Origin: Acidobacteriota bacterium
GTDB lineage: Bacteria > Acidobacteriota > Blastocatellia > Pyrinomonadales > Pyrinomonadaceae
NCBI GenBank assembly: GCA_020200135.1
Contig: JAIVJI010000103.1
Span: forward strand, 1 to 34,361
DNA: 34,361 nucleotides
Reading direction: 5' to 3'
The notes beneath the pieces were generated by a model. It was not told the DNA's origin, made no database searches, and saw only the letters and a list, made by a program, of their open reading frames with translations. Below are positions 23,303 to 31,601 of this stretch, one piece after another; positions within the stretch are counted from its first letter, which is position 1; every line of letters begins with the position of its first letter. A program made the position numbers and the translations under genes.

Positions 23303-23626
23303 TCACAGGGACTCGCAAATCTCGCGGAGGTAGCGGAAGCTGTAGATGCCCGTCTCGTGGCCGTCGCTCCAGCGGAAGGTGAGCGCGTAGCGGCCGACGA
23401 GCCCTACGTCCGCGATCGTCAGCCCTTCCGAAATAGTTTCGGGCCGGAGCACGCGCTCGCCCGTGAACTCGTTGACGCACTGCGCGCAGGGGCAGAGCCG
23501 GCGCAGCAGCGGCGCACTGTAACGGCACTCGCGGCCGTCGCCCCACGTGACGCGCACCTCGGCGTCCGACTCCTGCATGATCTCGCGCGGCTCGACGGCG
23601 GGCCCGCGCCTCGGGGCTTCGGCCAC
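23303..23626 (-). CDS. DUF971 domain protein
   Basis: 107 residues. It shows the DUF971 core (GBBH-like N-terminal domain): VTWGDGRECRYSAPLLRRLCPCAQCVNEFTGER and later GLVGRYALTFRWSDGHETGIYSFRYL. The CPCAQC cluster is a potential zinc or iron-sulfur ligand set. The fold is also found in gamma-butyrobetaine hydroxylase and fused to Mrp/ApbC iron-sulfur carriers, which suggests a metal- or sulfur-related role. It is packed 3 bases from each operon neighbour. Confidence 0.88.
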   Translation of the reverse strand: MAEAPRRGPAVEPREIMQESDAEVRVTWGDGRECRYSAPLLRRLCPCAQCVNEFTGERVLRPETISEGLTIADVGLVGRYALTFRWSDGHETGIYSFRYLREICESL

Positions 23627-23629
23627 CTG

Positions 23630-23962
23630 TTAACCGTTCTCCCGCACGGCCTGTTCGACCACGTCCGACGTGATGTCGAAGTGCGAGGCGTTCCAGACGG
23701 CGCGGCCGTTGCGTAGGACGAGCGCCTGCGGCGTCTCGTGGCGGACGCCGGTGCGCTCCGCGACCTCGCGCGAGAGGTCGCGGCTCTGCTGCACGACGAC
23801 GATGGAGACGGGCGTCTTGACCTGCTCCATCTGCCCGTAGGCGCGCGCGCTGATCGGGCAGGCGTCGCTGTGCTTGAACAGGAGCACGGGCTCCTCGTGC
23901 GAGCGCGCGAACAGCTCTTCGAGCGCGGCGGCGTCTGACACGGGGCTGAAGTTCGTCTCCAT
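23630..23962 (-). CDS. ytxJ: YtxJ-like monothiol bacilliredoxin
   Basis: 110 residues from ATG 23962 (a GTG codon directly before it is an alternative). The thioredoxin-like fold carries one Cys in FKHSDACPISARAY (Cys35) and the family motifs VVQQSRDLSREVAERTGVRHETPQALVL and WNASHFDIT. YtxJ proteins are monothiol redox proteins linked to bacillithiol, removing the thiol from oxidised proteins. It leads the operon ytxJ - DUF971 - receiver. Whether this organism makes bacillithiol cannot be seen here. Confidence 0.9.
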   Translation of the reverse strand: METNFSPVSDAAALEELFARSHEEPVLLFKHSDACPISARAYGQMEQVKTPVSIVVVQQSRDLSREVAERTGVRHETPQALVLRNGRAVWNASHFDITSDVVEQAVRENG

Positions 23963-24022
23963 CACAATCCACCCTCTGCACGTCTGAATTTTGTCTGAAA
24001 GCTTTGGAGGGATATTAGCAAA

Positions 24023-24080
24023 GCTGGGGGCCAGGGGCTAGTTGGAGAGTTTCTGCTTCAACTAGCCCCCGGCCGCCAGT
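24023..24080. repeat. Heptanucleotide-word hairpin E
   Basis: Arms 24023-24044 and 24059-24080 match at 19 of 22 positions around a 14-base loop. On the minus strand the right arm region (from 24083 to 24056) parses as GGGACTG, GCGGCCG, GGGGCTA, GTTGAAG. It ends 2 bases from the stop codon of the CHAT gene. Confidence 0.75.
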
Positions 24081-24082
24081 CC

Positions 24083-26762
24083 CTACTTCCAGTCGCCCAC
24101 CAGCACGAAGGGCGCCCAGAAGTAGGGCGCGCTGGTCTCCTTGCGCGCGAGCATCGTGCGGCGCGCCGCGCCGAGCGACGCCGAGGGCGGGGCGGGGCTC
24201 GCGCCGAGCAGGCTCTGGTAGAAGCTCGCCATCAGGTCTACGGTCGCGCGGTCGGAGACGGACCAGAGCGTGACGCCGACGGTCGGCGCGCCCGCGTACA
24301 TGAAGGCGCGCGAGAGCCCCATCACGCCCTCGCCGCGCTTCTCGCGCCCGAGCCCCGACTCGCACGCCGAGAGCATGACGAGCGGCGAGCCCAGGCGCAG
24401 GTTGTAGACCTCGTCTACGCGCAGGAAGCCGTCCGCCCCCGCGCGGTTCCCCACCAGCGAGAGCACGACGCCCGTGAACTGCGGCCGCTCCGCGTTCAAA
24501 AGCCCGTGCGTGGCGAAGTGCAGCACGCGGTACGGCCGCAGGTCGCGCGACGCGAGTTCCGACTCGCTCGCACGCAGCCCCGTCAGGACTTCCGCACTGC
24601 GCCCCGCGCCCGTGGCCAGCCCCCGAATCTGCTCGGCCTCGGCGGCCGTGCCCGCCAGACGCACGAGCGCGAGACGGCGCTCGCCGGCCGCGGGCCGCAC
24701 GTCGGCGACCTTCAGGTTTTCGGACACGTCCGCGACCGCGCTGTCGATGCCCGGCGCGAGCCCGGCCTTCGCCTGCGACGTGTCCGCCACGCCCGCCGCT
24801 CGCGCGCGCGAGTCGGACGGGTCGAAGACCGGGTCGGCGACGATGAGCATCCCGCCCGCCGCGCTCGCGGGCGCGGAGGCGCGCTGCTCCCTGACGGCCG
24901 CCAGCACCGAGGCCGAGGGCGCGAAGACCGTGTCGTTCTTCTTCAGCAAGTATTCGAGCGCCGTGAAGTCCGCGCCGTCGGGCGCGGGCGCGGTGACGAG
25001 CGCGTGGAAGGGGACGTAGTTGAGCGCGCCGTCGGCGACGACGAGCAGGCGGCTCCGCCCGAAGAGCGGCGCGGCCGGCTCGACCGCCGCCGCGTAGAGG
25101 GCACGCGCGGCGTCGGCGTAAGCCTTGACGACCGCCGGGCTCGTCTCCGGCTTCGCGCGCGTGAGTCGGAGCCCGCGCTCCGGGTCGGTGGCCGCCGCGA
25201 CGAGGTCGGTGAGCGAGCGTCGCAGCGACGAGGGGACGAGATGCCGGCGGAAGTCAGCGACCAGCCGGCCGACCTCGGCGCGCGCCGGCAGCCGCGAGAC
25301 GCTGAAGCCCGTCCGCGTCACGGCCAGGAGGTACGAGCGCTCTTCGCCGAGGCTGTATTCGAGGAGCGCCGTCTCGTCGTCGAGCACGCGGCCGCGTATC
25401 TCTTCGAGCTTGAGCGGGACGCCGCCGGTCAGCGAGCTGTAGCGGCGGCTCTTCGTGCGTATGTCGTTCTCGATGCTTTCGAGCTTCGCCTGGAGGTCGT
25501 CGAGTTCCCCGTCGAGGTCGTCTGGCTTCTTCTTCTCCTCCCCGCCGAGGGCCACGCCCGTCAGCCGGGCGGCGATCTCGGCCTGCCGCGCCTGGTTCTC
25601 GCGCTTCTTCCTGAGGAGTTCTTCGGGCACGTCGTCGCCCGCGATCTCCGCGCCGGCCTCGTTCAGCATGTCGAGGAGCGAGCGAGCGCGGCCGCGCTCG
25701 ACGACGGCGAGCGCCTCGGAGGCGTAGTCGAGCGCCCCGCCTTCGAGCGGCGCGCCGGGCGCGGCACCCGGCGCGGCGAGCGCCGCCTCCGCGAGCGCGG
25801 CGGCGAACTCCTCGAAGACCTCGCCGGTCGTGGCGAGGAAGGACGTGCGCGACTCGTCGGCGCGCACGCCCCCCTGCCGGAGCTTGTCGATGGTGGCGAG
25901 GGCTTCGCGGTAGGACTCGAACGCCTTCTCGCGCAGCTTGCCGGCCTTCTTCGCGTCCTTCTCGGCATCGGCCTGCCTGAGGAGGCTGCGCCCCGCGCCG
26001 CGCTGCGCCGGCCACATCATGTAGTCGCGCTTGTCTTCGCGCGCGCCCTTCGCCGCCTTCTCGTACTCTTCGCCCGCCTCCTTGTAACGCCCCTGCGCGA
26101 GCGCCACGTCGCCGAGGCTCGTCCGCGCGGCGGCGCGGAAGCGGCGCGTCTGGCCGAGCTTGCCGATGCCGGGCAGGTCGCCCTTGGTGGCGTCGAGGAC
26201 GTTCTGGAATCGCTTGCGCGCTTCCTCGTACTGCCCCCGCCCCGTCGAGGTCGCCGCGTCGGTAGAGCATGTGGCCGACCTTTGCGACCAGGAGCCGCGC
26301 GTTGTAGGCGTTCTCCTCTTTCGACAGTTGGGAGGCCGTCGCGACAGCCTGGCTCGCCGCCTGCGCCTTCCCGCCCGGCACCACCGGCAGCTCGCCGTCC
26401 TTCTGCGCCGACTCGGCGTAGAGCCTCTGCGCGGCGGCGTAATGAGTCAGCGCGATGTCGTAGCGCCCCTGCCGCTCGAACAGCTCGCCGAGGAGGTCTT
26501 CCGTCGAAGCCTGACCCGACCTGTCGCCCGACTGCTTGAAAGCATTGAGCGCGCTCTCCAGAAGGACGAGCGCCTCGGCCGCGCGCCCCCTTCGGAGCAG
26601 CGCACGCCCCTCGTCGCGGTCTTCCTTCGCGCCGCCCGCCGGCGCGGCCGCGCGCGGCGTGAGCGCTCCGGCGCGGGGGCCCGGCGACGCGGCGCCCGCG
26701 CCTCCGCCGAACGCCGCCGAGGCGGCGAGCGCCAACGCGAGACAGCCCCTGAAGGGTCGCAT
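24083..26762 (-). CDS. Exported TPR-CHAT caspase-like protein, with a one-base frameshift
   Basis: The start ATG 26762 has a perfect AAGGAGG site. The N-terminus is a signal peptide (GCLALALAASAAFGGGAGAA), followed by TPR-like repeats (about 45-220), a coiled coil (about 400-440, LLRKKRENQARQAEIAARL) and a C-terminal CHAT domain with the His/Cys pair: His752 in HFATHG and Cys800 in SACESG. CHAT is a caspase-clan peptidase domain; TPR-CHAT proteins act in several defence and signalling systems. The open frame breaks near 26234-26238: five C (plus strand) where four would join TPR frames to read RRGDLDGAGQYEEARKRF, giving 892 residues. It is the last gene of the kinase - DUF4384 - CHAT unit. 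Export to the envelope is inferred from the signal peptide. Confidence 0.88.
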
Positions 26763-26802
26763 CACTGACCTCCTTTTAACTCCGCCGGGGTCGGTCGGCC
26801 GT

Positions 26803-26825
26803 CCCTTCATACTTCATCCTTTCAC
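26803..26825 (-). repeat. Possible solitary heptanucleotide-word arm
   Basis: Directly at the stop codon of the DUF4384 gene, the minus strand parses as GTGAAAG, GATGAAG, TATGAAG. These resemble the units of hairpin D, but no complementary arm follows. It may be a half-element or chance. Confidence 0.35.
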
Positions 26826-27820
26826 TTGTGCGTGAGCACTATCTCGGTGACGAGGGTGTCGGCGTCGGGCGTGTCGTTGACGCGCAGGAACGCGGGCTTG
26901 GGCGCGCTCTTGTTGACACGGATTCCGCGCTGCACCATCGCCATCGTGTCGGGCGGCGGCGCGGCCTGCGCGAGCTGCGCGTTCCTCGCCTCCTTGACGC
27001 GCCGCCCCTTCGCGCCGTCGAGGATGCGCGCCCACAGCGCGGCCGAGACGGGCCAGGCGCAGTCGTCACCCTTCCCGCGACAGAAGTTGACGAGGGCCTC
27101 GCCCGTCGGCACGCCCGCGAGCGGCTGGCGCGAGAAGACGACGAAGAGGCGCTCGGTGCCGGGCGGGTCCGTGAAGACGAAGCCCGCGTCCACCTCCGAC
27201 GGGAAGGTCTCGTAGGTGTGCGTGGTGAGGGCGTTGGCCCCGTCGTCGATGGACGCGCTGGGGAAGATCATGTCCGGGGTCTTCGCGGCGCCGGTGGAGT
27301 TGAAGAGGTAGAGGTAGCCGTCGGCGTTCGACTCGAACGCGATGGCGATGCGGTCGCCGGTCCGGAAGTCCTGCGCCGGGTCGGCGTAGGTCAGCCGGTC
27401 GCGCTCCTTCAGGAAGATGGTGAAGCCGAGCGAGAGCGGGCGCACGCCGGCCTGCACTATCTTCGCGCCGCCGCCGGCCGCGCCCCCGGCCCGCGCGCTC
27501 GCCTCGGGGGCGGCGACGCCGCCGTCGGACTTCGACGCCGCGCCGCCCTTACCGGCCTGGCTCTTCCCGGCGGTCGCGTCCCCTGCGGGCGAGCCGGCGG
27601 CCGGTCTCCTGTTCTTCGCGGAGCTGCCCCTGCGCGGCGTGGGCGCCGGCTTCGCCTGCGCCTGCTTCTGCTTGCCGGGCGGGTCGAGGCTCATGCCCCG
27701 CGTGACGACGAAGTCGTCGATGACCTGCTGATCCTTCTGCTCCGGCTCCTGCGCGAGCGCGGCGGCGCAGGACGCGAGCGCAAGGGCCGCCAACGCCAGC
27801 GTGTGGGTTCTGAGGCGCAT
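26822..27820 (-). CDS. DUF4384 domain lipoprotein/secreted protein
   Basis: 332 residues, ATG start 7 bases after GGAGG. The N-terminus HTLALAALALASC offers a lipobox (L-A-S-C, Cys18); cleavage after ALA by signal peptidase I is the alternative. A low-complexity Ala/Lys/Pro linker (about 45-125) precedes a DUF4384 domain (about 128-240) with LGFTIFLKERDRLTYADPAQDFRTGDRIAI-type features: F-R-T-G-D-R-I, NADGYLYLFNSTG, MIFPS and a closing PPGTERLFVVFSRQPL. The C-terminal 80 residues are helical and then extended. DUF4384 domains often occur with caspase-like or kinase proteins. It sits between the kinase and CHAT genes, 67 and 59 bases away. Confidence 0.88.
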   Translation of the reverse strand: MRLRTHTLALAALALASCAAALAQEPEQKDQQVIDDFVVTRGMSLDPPGKQKQAQAKPAPTPRRGSSAKNRRPAAGSPAGDATAGKSQAGKGGAASKSDGGVAAPEASARAGGAAGGGAKIVQAGVRPLSLGFTIFLKERDRLTYADPAQDFRTGDRIAIAFESNADGYLYLFNSTGAAKTPDMIFPSASIDDGANALTTHTYETFPSEVDAGFVFTDPPGTERLFVVFSRQPLAGVPTGEALVNFCRGKGDDCAWPVSAALWARILDGAKGRRVKEARNAQLAQAAPPPDTMAMVQRGIRVNKSAPKPAFLRVNDTPDADTLVTEIVLTHK

Positions 27821-27887
27821 GTTCGTTCCTCCTTTGAAGCTGCGCGGTGCGAGCGTCCCGCCGGTGCGAGGCGGCCGTCGAAGCCAC

Positions 27888-29972
27888 TTACCGTTGGTCG
27901 GGCTGGGCGGCGCGGTGGTCTATCCTGACGTCAAAGATGACGGGCTTGCCCGCCCTGGTTGCCGCCTCGGGTACGAGCACGGTGACGACTCTCGACGCGC
28001 CCTCGCCCCTCACGACGACCTCGGGCGCGTCCGCCTCGAACTCCGCGCGGAACCGCTCCCACTCGGCTACCTCCTCGGGCGTCAGCTTGTGCTCGCCCTC
28101 GCCTGACGCGAGGAACGACGGCGACGTGAGCGGCTTCTCCGGCGAGAAGACGAAGTTTAATTCGTCGGCGCCGGGGTGCTCGTCCACCCAAATCTTTTTG
28201 TCGCCGAACGGGAGCGAGAAGTCCGCGTCGAACGGGACGTAGTTCGACTTGAGGACGCGCCCCTGCTTACCCGTTACGAACGTCATCCGCTCGTTGCCGT
28301 CCTCCGCGGGCCCGACGATGTAGAGGAAGCCACGCTTCCGCGCCACGATGTGAAACTTGTACCCCTGGCCGTTGAAGAGTACGGGGGCCGTCTCGGCCAG
28401 TCGCGTGCCCGTCGAGTCCTTGACGCCGTCGAAAGTCTCGAACCAGTAACTCAACGCCTCGACCTTCGGCACGGCGGGCGGGGGCGCGGGCTCCGTGGCC
28501 TCGGGCGCGGCGGCGGGCGCTGTCTCCGCGCCCCGGCCGCGCCACGCGAGCCAGCCGCCGACGCCGGCGACGAGCAGCAGCGCGAGCGCGCCCCCCGCGA
28601 CGAGCGGCGCGAGCGAGCGCTTCGTCTCGGGCGCCGTGACGGAGACGCCGGCACCACTTTGAGAGGCGTCGTGCTCGTGCGGATCGTCACGCGACTCTTC
28701 GCGCCGGCGCGCCCGAGCTGCGCCCGCGTCGTGCCGCGTCCCGGCGGCTTCGGAGGCCACCGTCCCGCGCGCGCCTTCGCGCCGCGCGCCGCTCGTGTCG
28801 CGCCCCGCGCCCGGCGCGTCGAACTCGCCGGTCAGGATGGTGTCGGCCGTCCCGCCGTCGCGCGGCTCGGCGCTGGTGTCGCGCGCGAGGCGCGCGGTCG
28901 CGGCCTCGCTCCCGCTCGTGCCGCCCGCGCGGCGGTTGGCGTCGAGCGTCGCGACGGAGTCGGCGCCCGTCGTGTGTATCTCGCGCGCGAGGCGGCGCGG
29001 GGCGAGGCCGAGCGCGGCGCGCAGCTCTTCGACGAAGGAGCCGGCGTCGCGCGGGCGGTCGCCGCGGTCTTTCGCCATCGCGCGCGCGACGGCGTGCCCG
29101 AACCCTTCGGGGACTCCGGGCGCGACTTCGCCCAGCAGCGGGAGCGGCGAGGCGACGTGCTTCTGCCGCAGCTCGGAGAGCGTGCTCCCGCCGAGGGGCT
29201 TCCGGCCCGCGACCAGCTCGAAGAAGATGACGCCCAGGGAGTAAACGTCGGTGCGGCCGTCAACCTCGGGGTTGCCGTCGCGCGGCAGCTCGCCCCACTG
29301 CTCGGGCGACATGTAGTAGGGCGTGCCGAGAATCTGCCCGGCCATCGTCAGCGAGGTCGTGACGCGCGTCGAGTGCAGCTCGCCCGCGCCCGTCAGCTTG
29401 GCGATGCCGAGGTCCAAGACCTTGACGACGGTGCCGCCGCGCCCGTCCGACCCGAGCATGATGTTCTCTGGCTTGAGGTCGCGGTGGACGACGCCGCGCG
29501 CGTGCGCCGCGTCGAGCACGTCGGCCACCGGCTCCAAAACTTCGAGCGCCTCCGAGGGCATGAAGCGCCCGCGACGCTTCAGCTCCTGGTCGAGCGTGTG
29601 CCCCTCGACGTACTCCATGACCATGTAGATCATGCCGCCGCTGTCGGAGGAGAGGTCGTAGACGGTGACCGAGTTCGGGTGGCGGAAGGCGCGCGCGGCC
29701 TTGCCCTCGCGCTGGAAGCGGCGGAGCCACTCGGCGTTGTTGCGCATCTCGGCGCGCAGCGTCTTGATGACGACCTCGTCGCCGAGCAGGATGTGGCGCG
29801 CGCGGTAGACCGCGCCCATCCCGCCCTGCGCGATGAATCCCTCGACGCGGTACTTGCCGTCGATGACGCGGCCGACGAAGGACTCGGGCGACTCCTGCAA
29901 AACCTCGCCGTCCTCGGGGCAGAAGGTGTTCTCTTCGGGGTAGGTCTTATTGCAAGCGGAGCAGAGCTTCAT
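27888..29972 (-). CDS. Transmembrane Ser/Thr protein kinase with DUF4384-like ectodomain
   Basis: 694 residues. The N-terminus is zinc-finger-like but with three Cys (Cys4, Cys7, Cys18 in CPEDG). The Pkn2-type kinase domain (about 40-300) has a Gly loop (FIAQGGMGAVYRA), Lys70, catalytic HRDLKPEN (Asp165, Asn170) and a metal site reading DLG (187-189) in place of DFG. A low-complexity Ala/Arg linker leads to one transmembrane helix (about 451-478, VAGGALALLLVAGVGGWLAW). The 210-residue ectodomain (LSYWFETFDG, RGFLYIVGP, HPGADELNFVFSPEKPL) aligns in order with the DUF4384 domain of the next gene. No ribosome-binding site is evident; a TAGATAAT box lies 5 bases before the ATG. Confidence 0.92.
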   Translation of the reverse strand: MKLCSACNKTYPEENTFCPEDGEVLQESPESFVGRVIDGKYRVEGFIAQGGMGAVYRARHILLGDEVVIKTLRAEMRNNAEWLRRFQREGKAARAFRHPNSVTVYDLSSDSGGMIYMVMEYVEGHTLDQELKRRGRFMPSEALEVLEPVADVLDAAHARGVVHRDLKPENIMLGSDGRGGTVVKVLDLGIAKLTGAGELHSTRVTTSLTMAGQILGTPYYMSPEQWGELPRDGNPEVDGRTDVYSLGVIFFELVAGRKPLGGSTLSELRQKHVASPLPLLGEVAPGVPEGFGHAVARAMAKDRGDRPRDAGSFVEELRAALGLAPRRLAREIHTTGADSVATLDANRRAGGTSGSEAATARLARDTSAEPRDGGTADTILTGEFDAPGAGRDTSGARREGARGTVASEAAGTRHDAGAARARRREESRDDPHEHDASQSGAGVSVTAPETKRSLAPLVAGGALALLLVAGVGGWLAWRGRGAETAPAAAPEATEPAPPPAVPKVEALSYWFETFDGVKDSTGTRLAETAPVLFNGQGYKFHIVARKRGFLYIVGPAEDGNERMTFVTGKQGRVLKSNYVPFDADFSLPFGDKKIWVDEHPGADELNFVFSPEKPLTSPSFLASGEGEHKLTPEEVAEWERFRAEFEADAPEVVVRGEGASRVVTVLVPEAATRAGKPVIFDVRIDHRAAQPDQR

Positions 29973-29977
29973 CTGGG

Positions 29978-29985
29978 ATTATCTA
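29978..29985 (-). promoter_or_regulatory. -10-like box abutting the kinase start codon
   Basis: TAGATAAT on the minus strand is followed by CCCAG and then ATG. Transcription 6-7 bases downstream would begin at or next to the ATG, giving a leaderless message, which fits the missing Shine-Dalgarno. No good -35 box is present, so this is tentative. Confidence 0.35.
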
Positions 29986-30074
29986 CGCTTCCACGATCCC
30001 GCGGAGTCCGTGACAGGTTGACAAGAGCATGCGGCGCTGACGCCCGGCGTGAGAGTGGGAGTCTAGCACATCGT

Positions 30075-30138
30075 AGTTTTCAGTTTTCAGTTTTCAGTCG
30101 GAGCGTGGCTTCCGACTGAAAACTGAAAACTGAAAGCT
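30075..30138. repeat. Heptanucleotide-word hairpin C
   Basis: Arms 30075-30102 and 30111-30138 match at 27 of 28 positions around an 8-base loop. Each arm holds three copies of TTTTCAG (or its complement) and ends TCGGA at the loop. Unlike the other four, it lies between divergent starts, not at a stop codon. Confidence 0.85.
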
Positions 30139-30293
30139 GGAACCAGCCCCGACCCCTCGCCGTTCAATCTCACGGGGCAACCGACGGCCAACTTTGTTAA
30201 TCAAACTTTCGAGCCGCGCCCCCGGCGCGCGGCTCTTTCGAGTCCCGCGGCCCTCCTCGCAACGCTCCCCGCGGAAGTTTCCCTGCCGGTCGT

Positions 30294-31172
30294 ATGCGAC
30301 TGCCTGAGACCATGTGGCTGAACAGATTCATGGAACGCCGCTCGCGGGCCTTCGTCGTGACCGCCTCGCTGCTGCTCGTCTCGCTGCTCGGCGTGCTCGA
30401 CCACCTGAACGGCCCGGACGTGTCGCTGCTCATCTTCTACGTCGTCCCTGTCTTCGTCGCCGCGTGGTACGCGGGGCGGGGCGCGGGCCTCGCCGTCTGC
30501 GCGGCGAGCGGGGTGGCGTGGTTCGCCGTCGCGCACGCCAGCGCCGCGCACTTCTCGTCCCCGCTCATCGCCTACTGGAACGCGGCCGTGCGGCTCGGCT
30601 TCGTCGTCATCCTCGCGCACCTCGTCGCCTCGTTCCGGCGCTCGCTCGCGCAGGAGCGTGAGCTGGCGCGCACCGACTACCTGACCGGCGCCTTCAACGG
30701 CCGCTCGTTCGCCGAGGCGGCCGAGGCCGAGATCAACCGCGCGCGCCGCCACGGCCACACCTTCAGCGTCGCCTTCCTCGACGTTGACGACTTCAAGCTG
30801 GTCAACGACCGCCTGGGTCACAGCGCGGGCGACCGCCTGCTGATGCTCGTCTCCGACACCCTGCGCGCCAACGTGCGCGCCGTCGATTCGGTCGCGCGGC
30901 TCGGCGGCGACGAGTTCGCGGTGCTGTTGCCCGAGACCGACGAGCGCTCGTCGGAAGTCATGCTGCGCCGCGTGCGCCGCGAGCTTCTCGAAGCCGCGCG
31001 GCGCAAGGGCTGGCCCGTCACCTTCAGCGCCGGCATCATCACCTGGGTCGAGCCGCCCGCCGGCGTCGACGAGATGCTGCGCGCGGCCGACGAGCTGATG
31101 TACGCGGCCAAGCGCCACGGCAAGAACGCCGTCCGCCACGCGGTCTCGCCGCGCCCCGCGCACGCCGCCTGA
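30294..31172 (+). CDS. Membrane diguanylate cyclase (GGDEF)
   Basis: 292 residues. Four hydrophobic helices (about 22-40, 43-61, 66-84 and 93-112) form a membrane sensor of MASE-like size. The GGDEF domain follows (about 125-285): RTDYLTGAFNGRSF, DVDDFKLVNDRLGHSAGD, and an intact GGDEF at 204-208. An RxxD inhibitory site (Arg195-Asp198, RAVD) lies five residues before it, so feedback control by cyclic di-GMP is expected. No EAL domain is present. Start is uncertain: ATG codons at 30294, 30312 and 30330 all lack a good ribosome-binding site. Confidence 0.92.
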   Translation: MRLPETMWLNRFMERRSRAFVVTASLLLVSLLGVLDHLNGPDVSLLIFYVVPVFVAAWYAGRGAGLAVCAASGVAWFAVAHASAAHFSSPLIAYWNAAVRLGFVVILAHLVASFRRSLAQERELARTDYLTGAFNGRSFAEAAEAEINRARRHGHTFSVAFLDVDDFKLVNDRLGHSAGDRLLMLVSDTLRANVRAVDSVARLGGDEFAVLLPETDERSSEVMLRRVRRELLEAARRKGWPVTFSAGIITWVEPPAGVDEMLRAADELMYAAKRHGKNAVRHAVSPRPAHAA

Positions 31173-31242
31173 ACACCGCCAGCTCACTACACAGTCGAAC
31201 CCGCCCCGGCGAAGCGTCCCCTCGTATTGTAGTATCGGGGGC

Positions 31243-31458
31243 GTGAGCGACGCCGTAAGCAGACCCTTCTACGACGAGTACGCGTGGGCGTACGACCTCG
31301 TCATCATGCCGCCGGACGACGGCCGTTTAGACTTCATCGCGGAGGCGTTCGCGCGACGCGGCGCGGGCTTCGGGGGGTTCGAGTTCTACGGCGGCTATGA
31401 CGCGTGGACGCCGGCGGGCGCGACCGACAGGCTGGTCTGCGTCGCCTCGCGCGGCTGA
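31243..31458 (+). pseudogene. SAM-dependent methyltransferase remnant with an internal in-frame deletion
   Basis: The 71-residue frame (GTG start) joins two ends of a class I methyltransferase. The N-terminal part RPFYDEYAWAYDLVI resembles the YDxxAxxYD opening of these enzymes. The C-terminal part FEFYGGYDAWTPAGATDR resembles their final strand and tail. Everything between, including the SAM-binding DxGxGxG motif, is missing (around 150-190 residues in relatives). It cannot bind SAM as it stands. The open frame being kept suggests a recent deletion or an assembly collapse. Confidence 0.7.
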
Positions 31459-31601
31459 GCGCGACGGCGGCTCTAACGAACGGTGGGCGGCTCCGACAAA
31501 CTCATGTGATGGAGATTCACCCGTTTCTCAACTCTTTCGCTGTAGAAGCCTCACCGGGCGACCTCGCACATCACGAAAGCTGACGGGGAGGAAATCTATC
31601 T

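Larger units (their letters stand above)
29973..30293. other. 321-base divergent intergenic region
   Basis: It separates the minus-strand kinase operon from the plus-strand diguanylate cyclase. It contains the TAGATAAT box (29978-29985), hairpin C and no open frame with support. No convincing -35/-10 pair was found for the plus-strand gene. Confidence 0.6.

Noticed and set aside
24506-26539. 677-codon plus-strand frame
   Set aside because: Antisense shadow of the CHAT gene, whose His/Cys motifs and TPRs are clear on the other strand.
28176-30119. 647-codon plus-strand frame
   Set aside because: Antisense of the Ser/Thr kinase gene; no domain visible.
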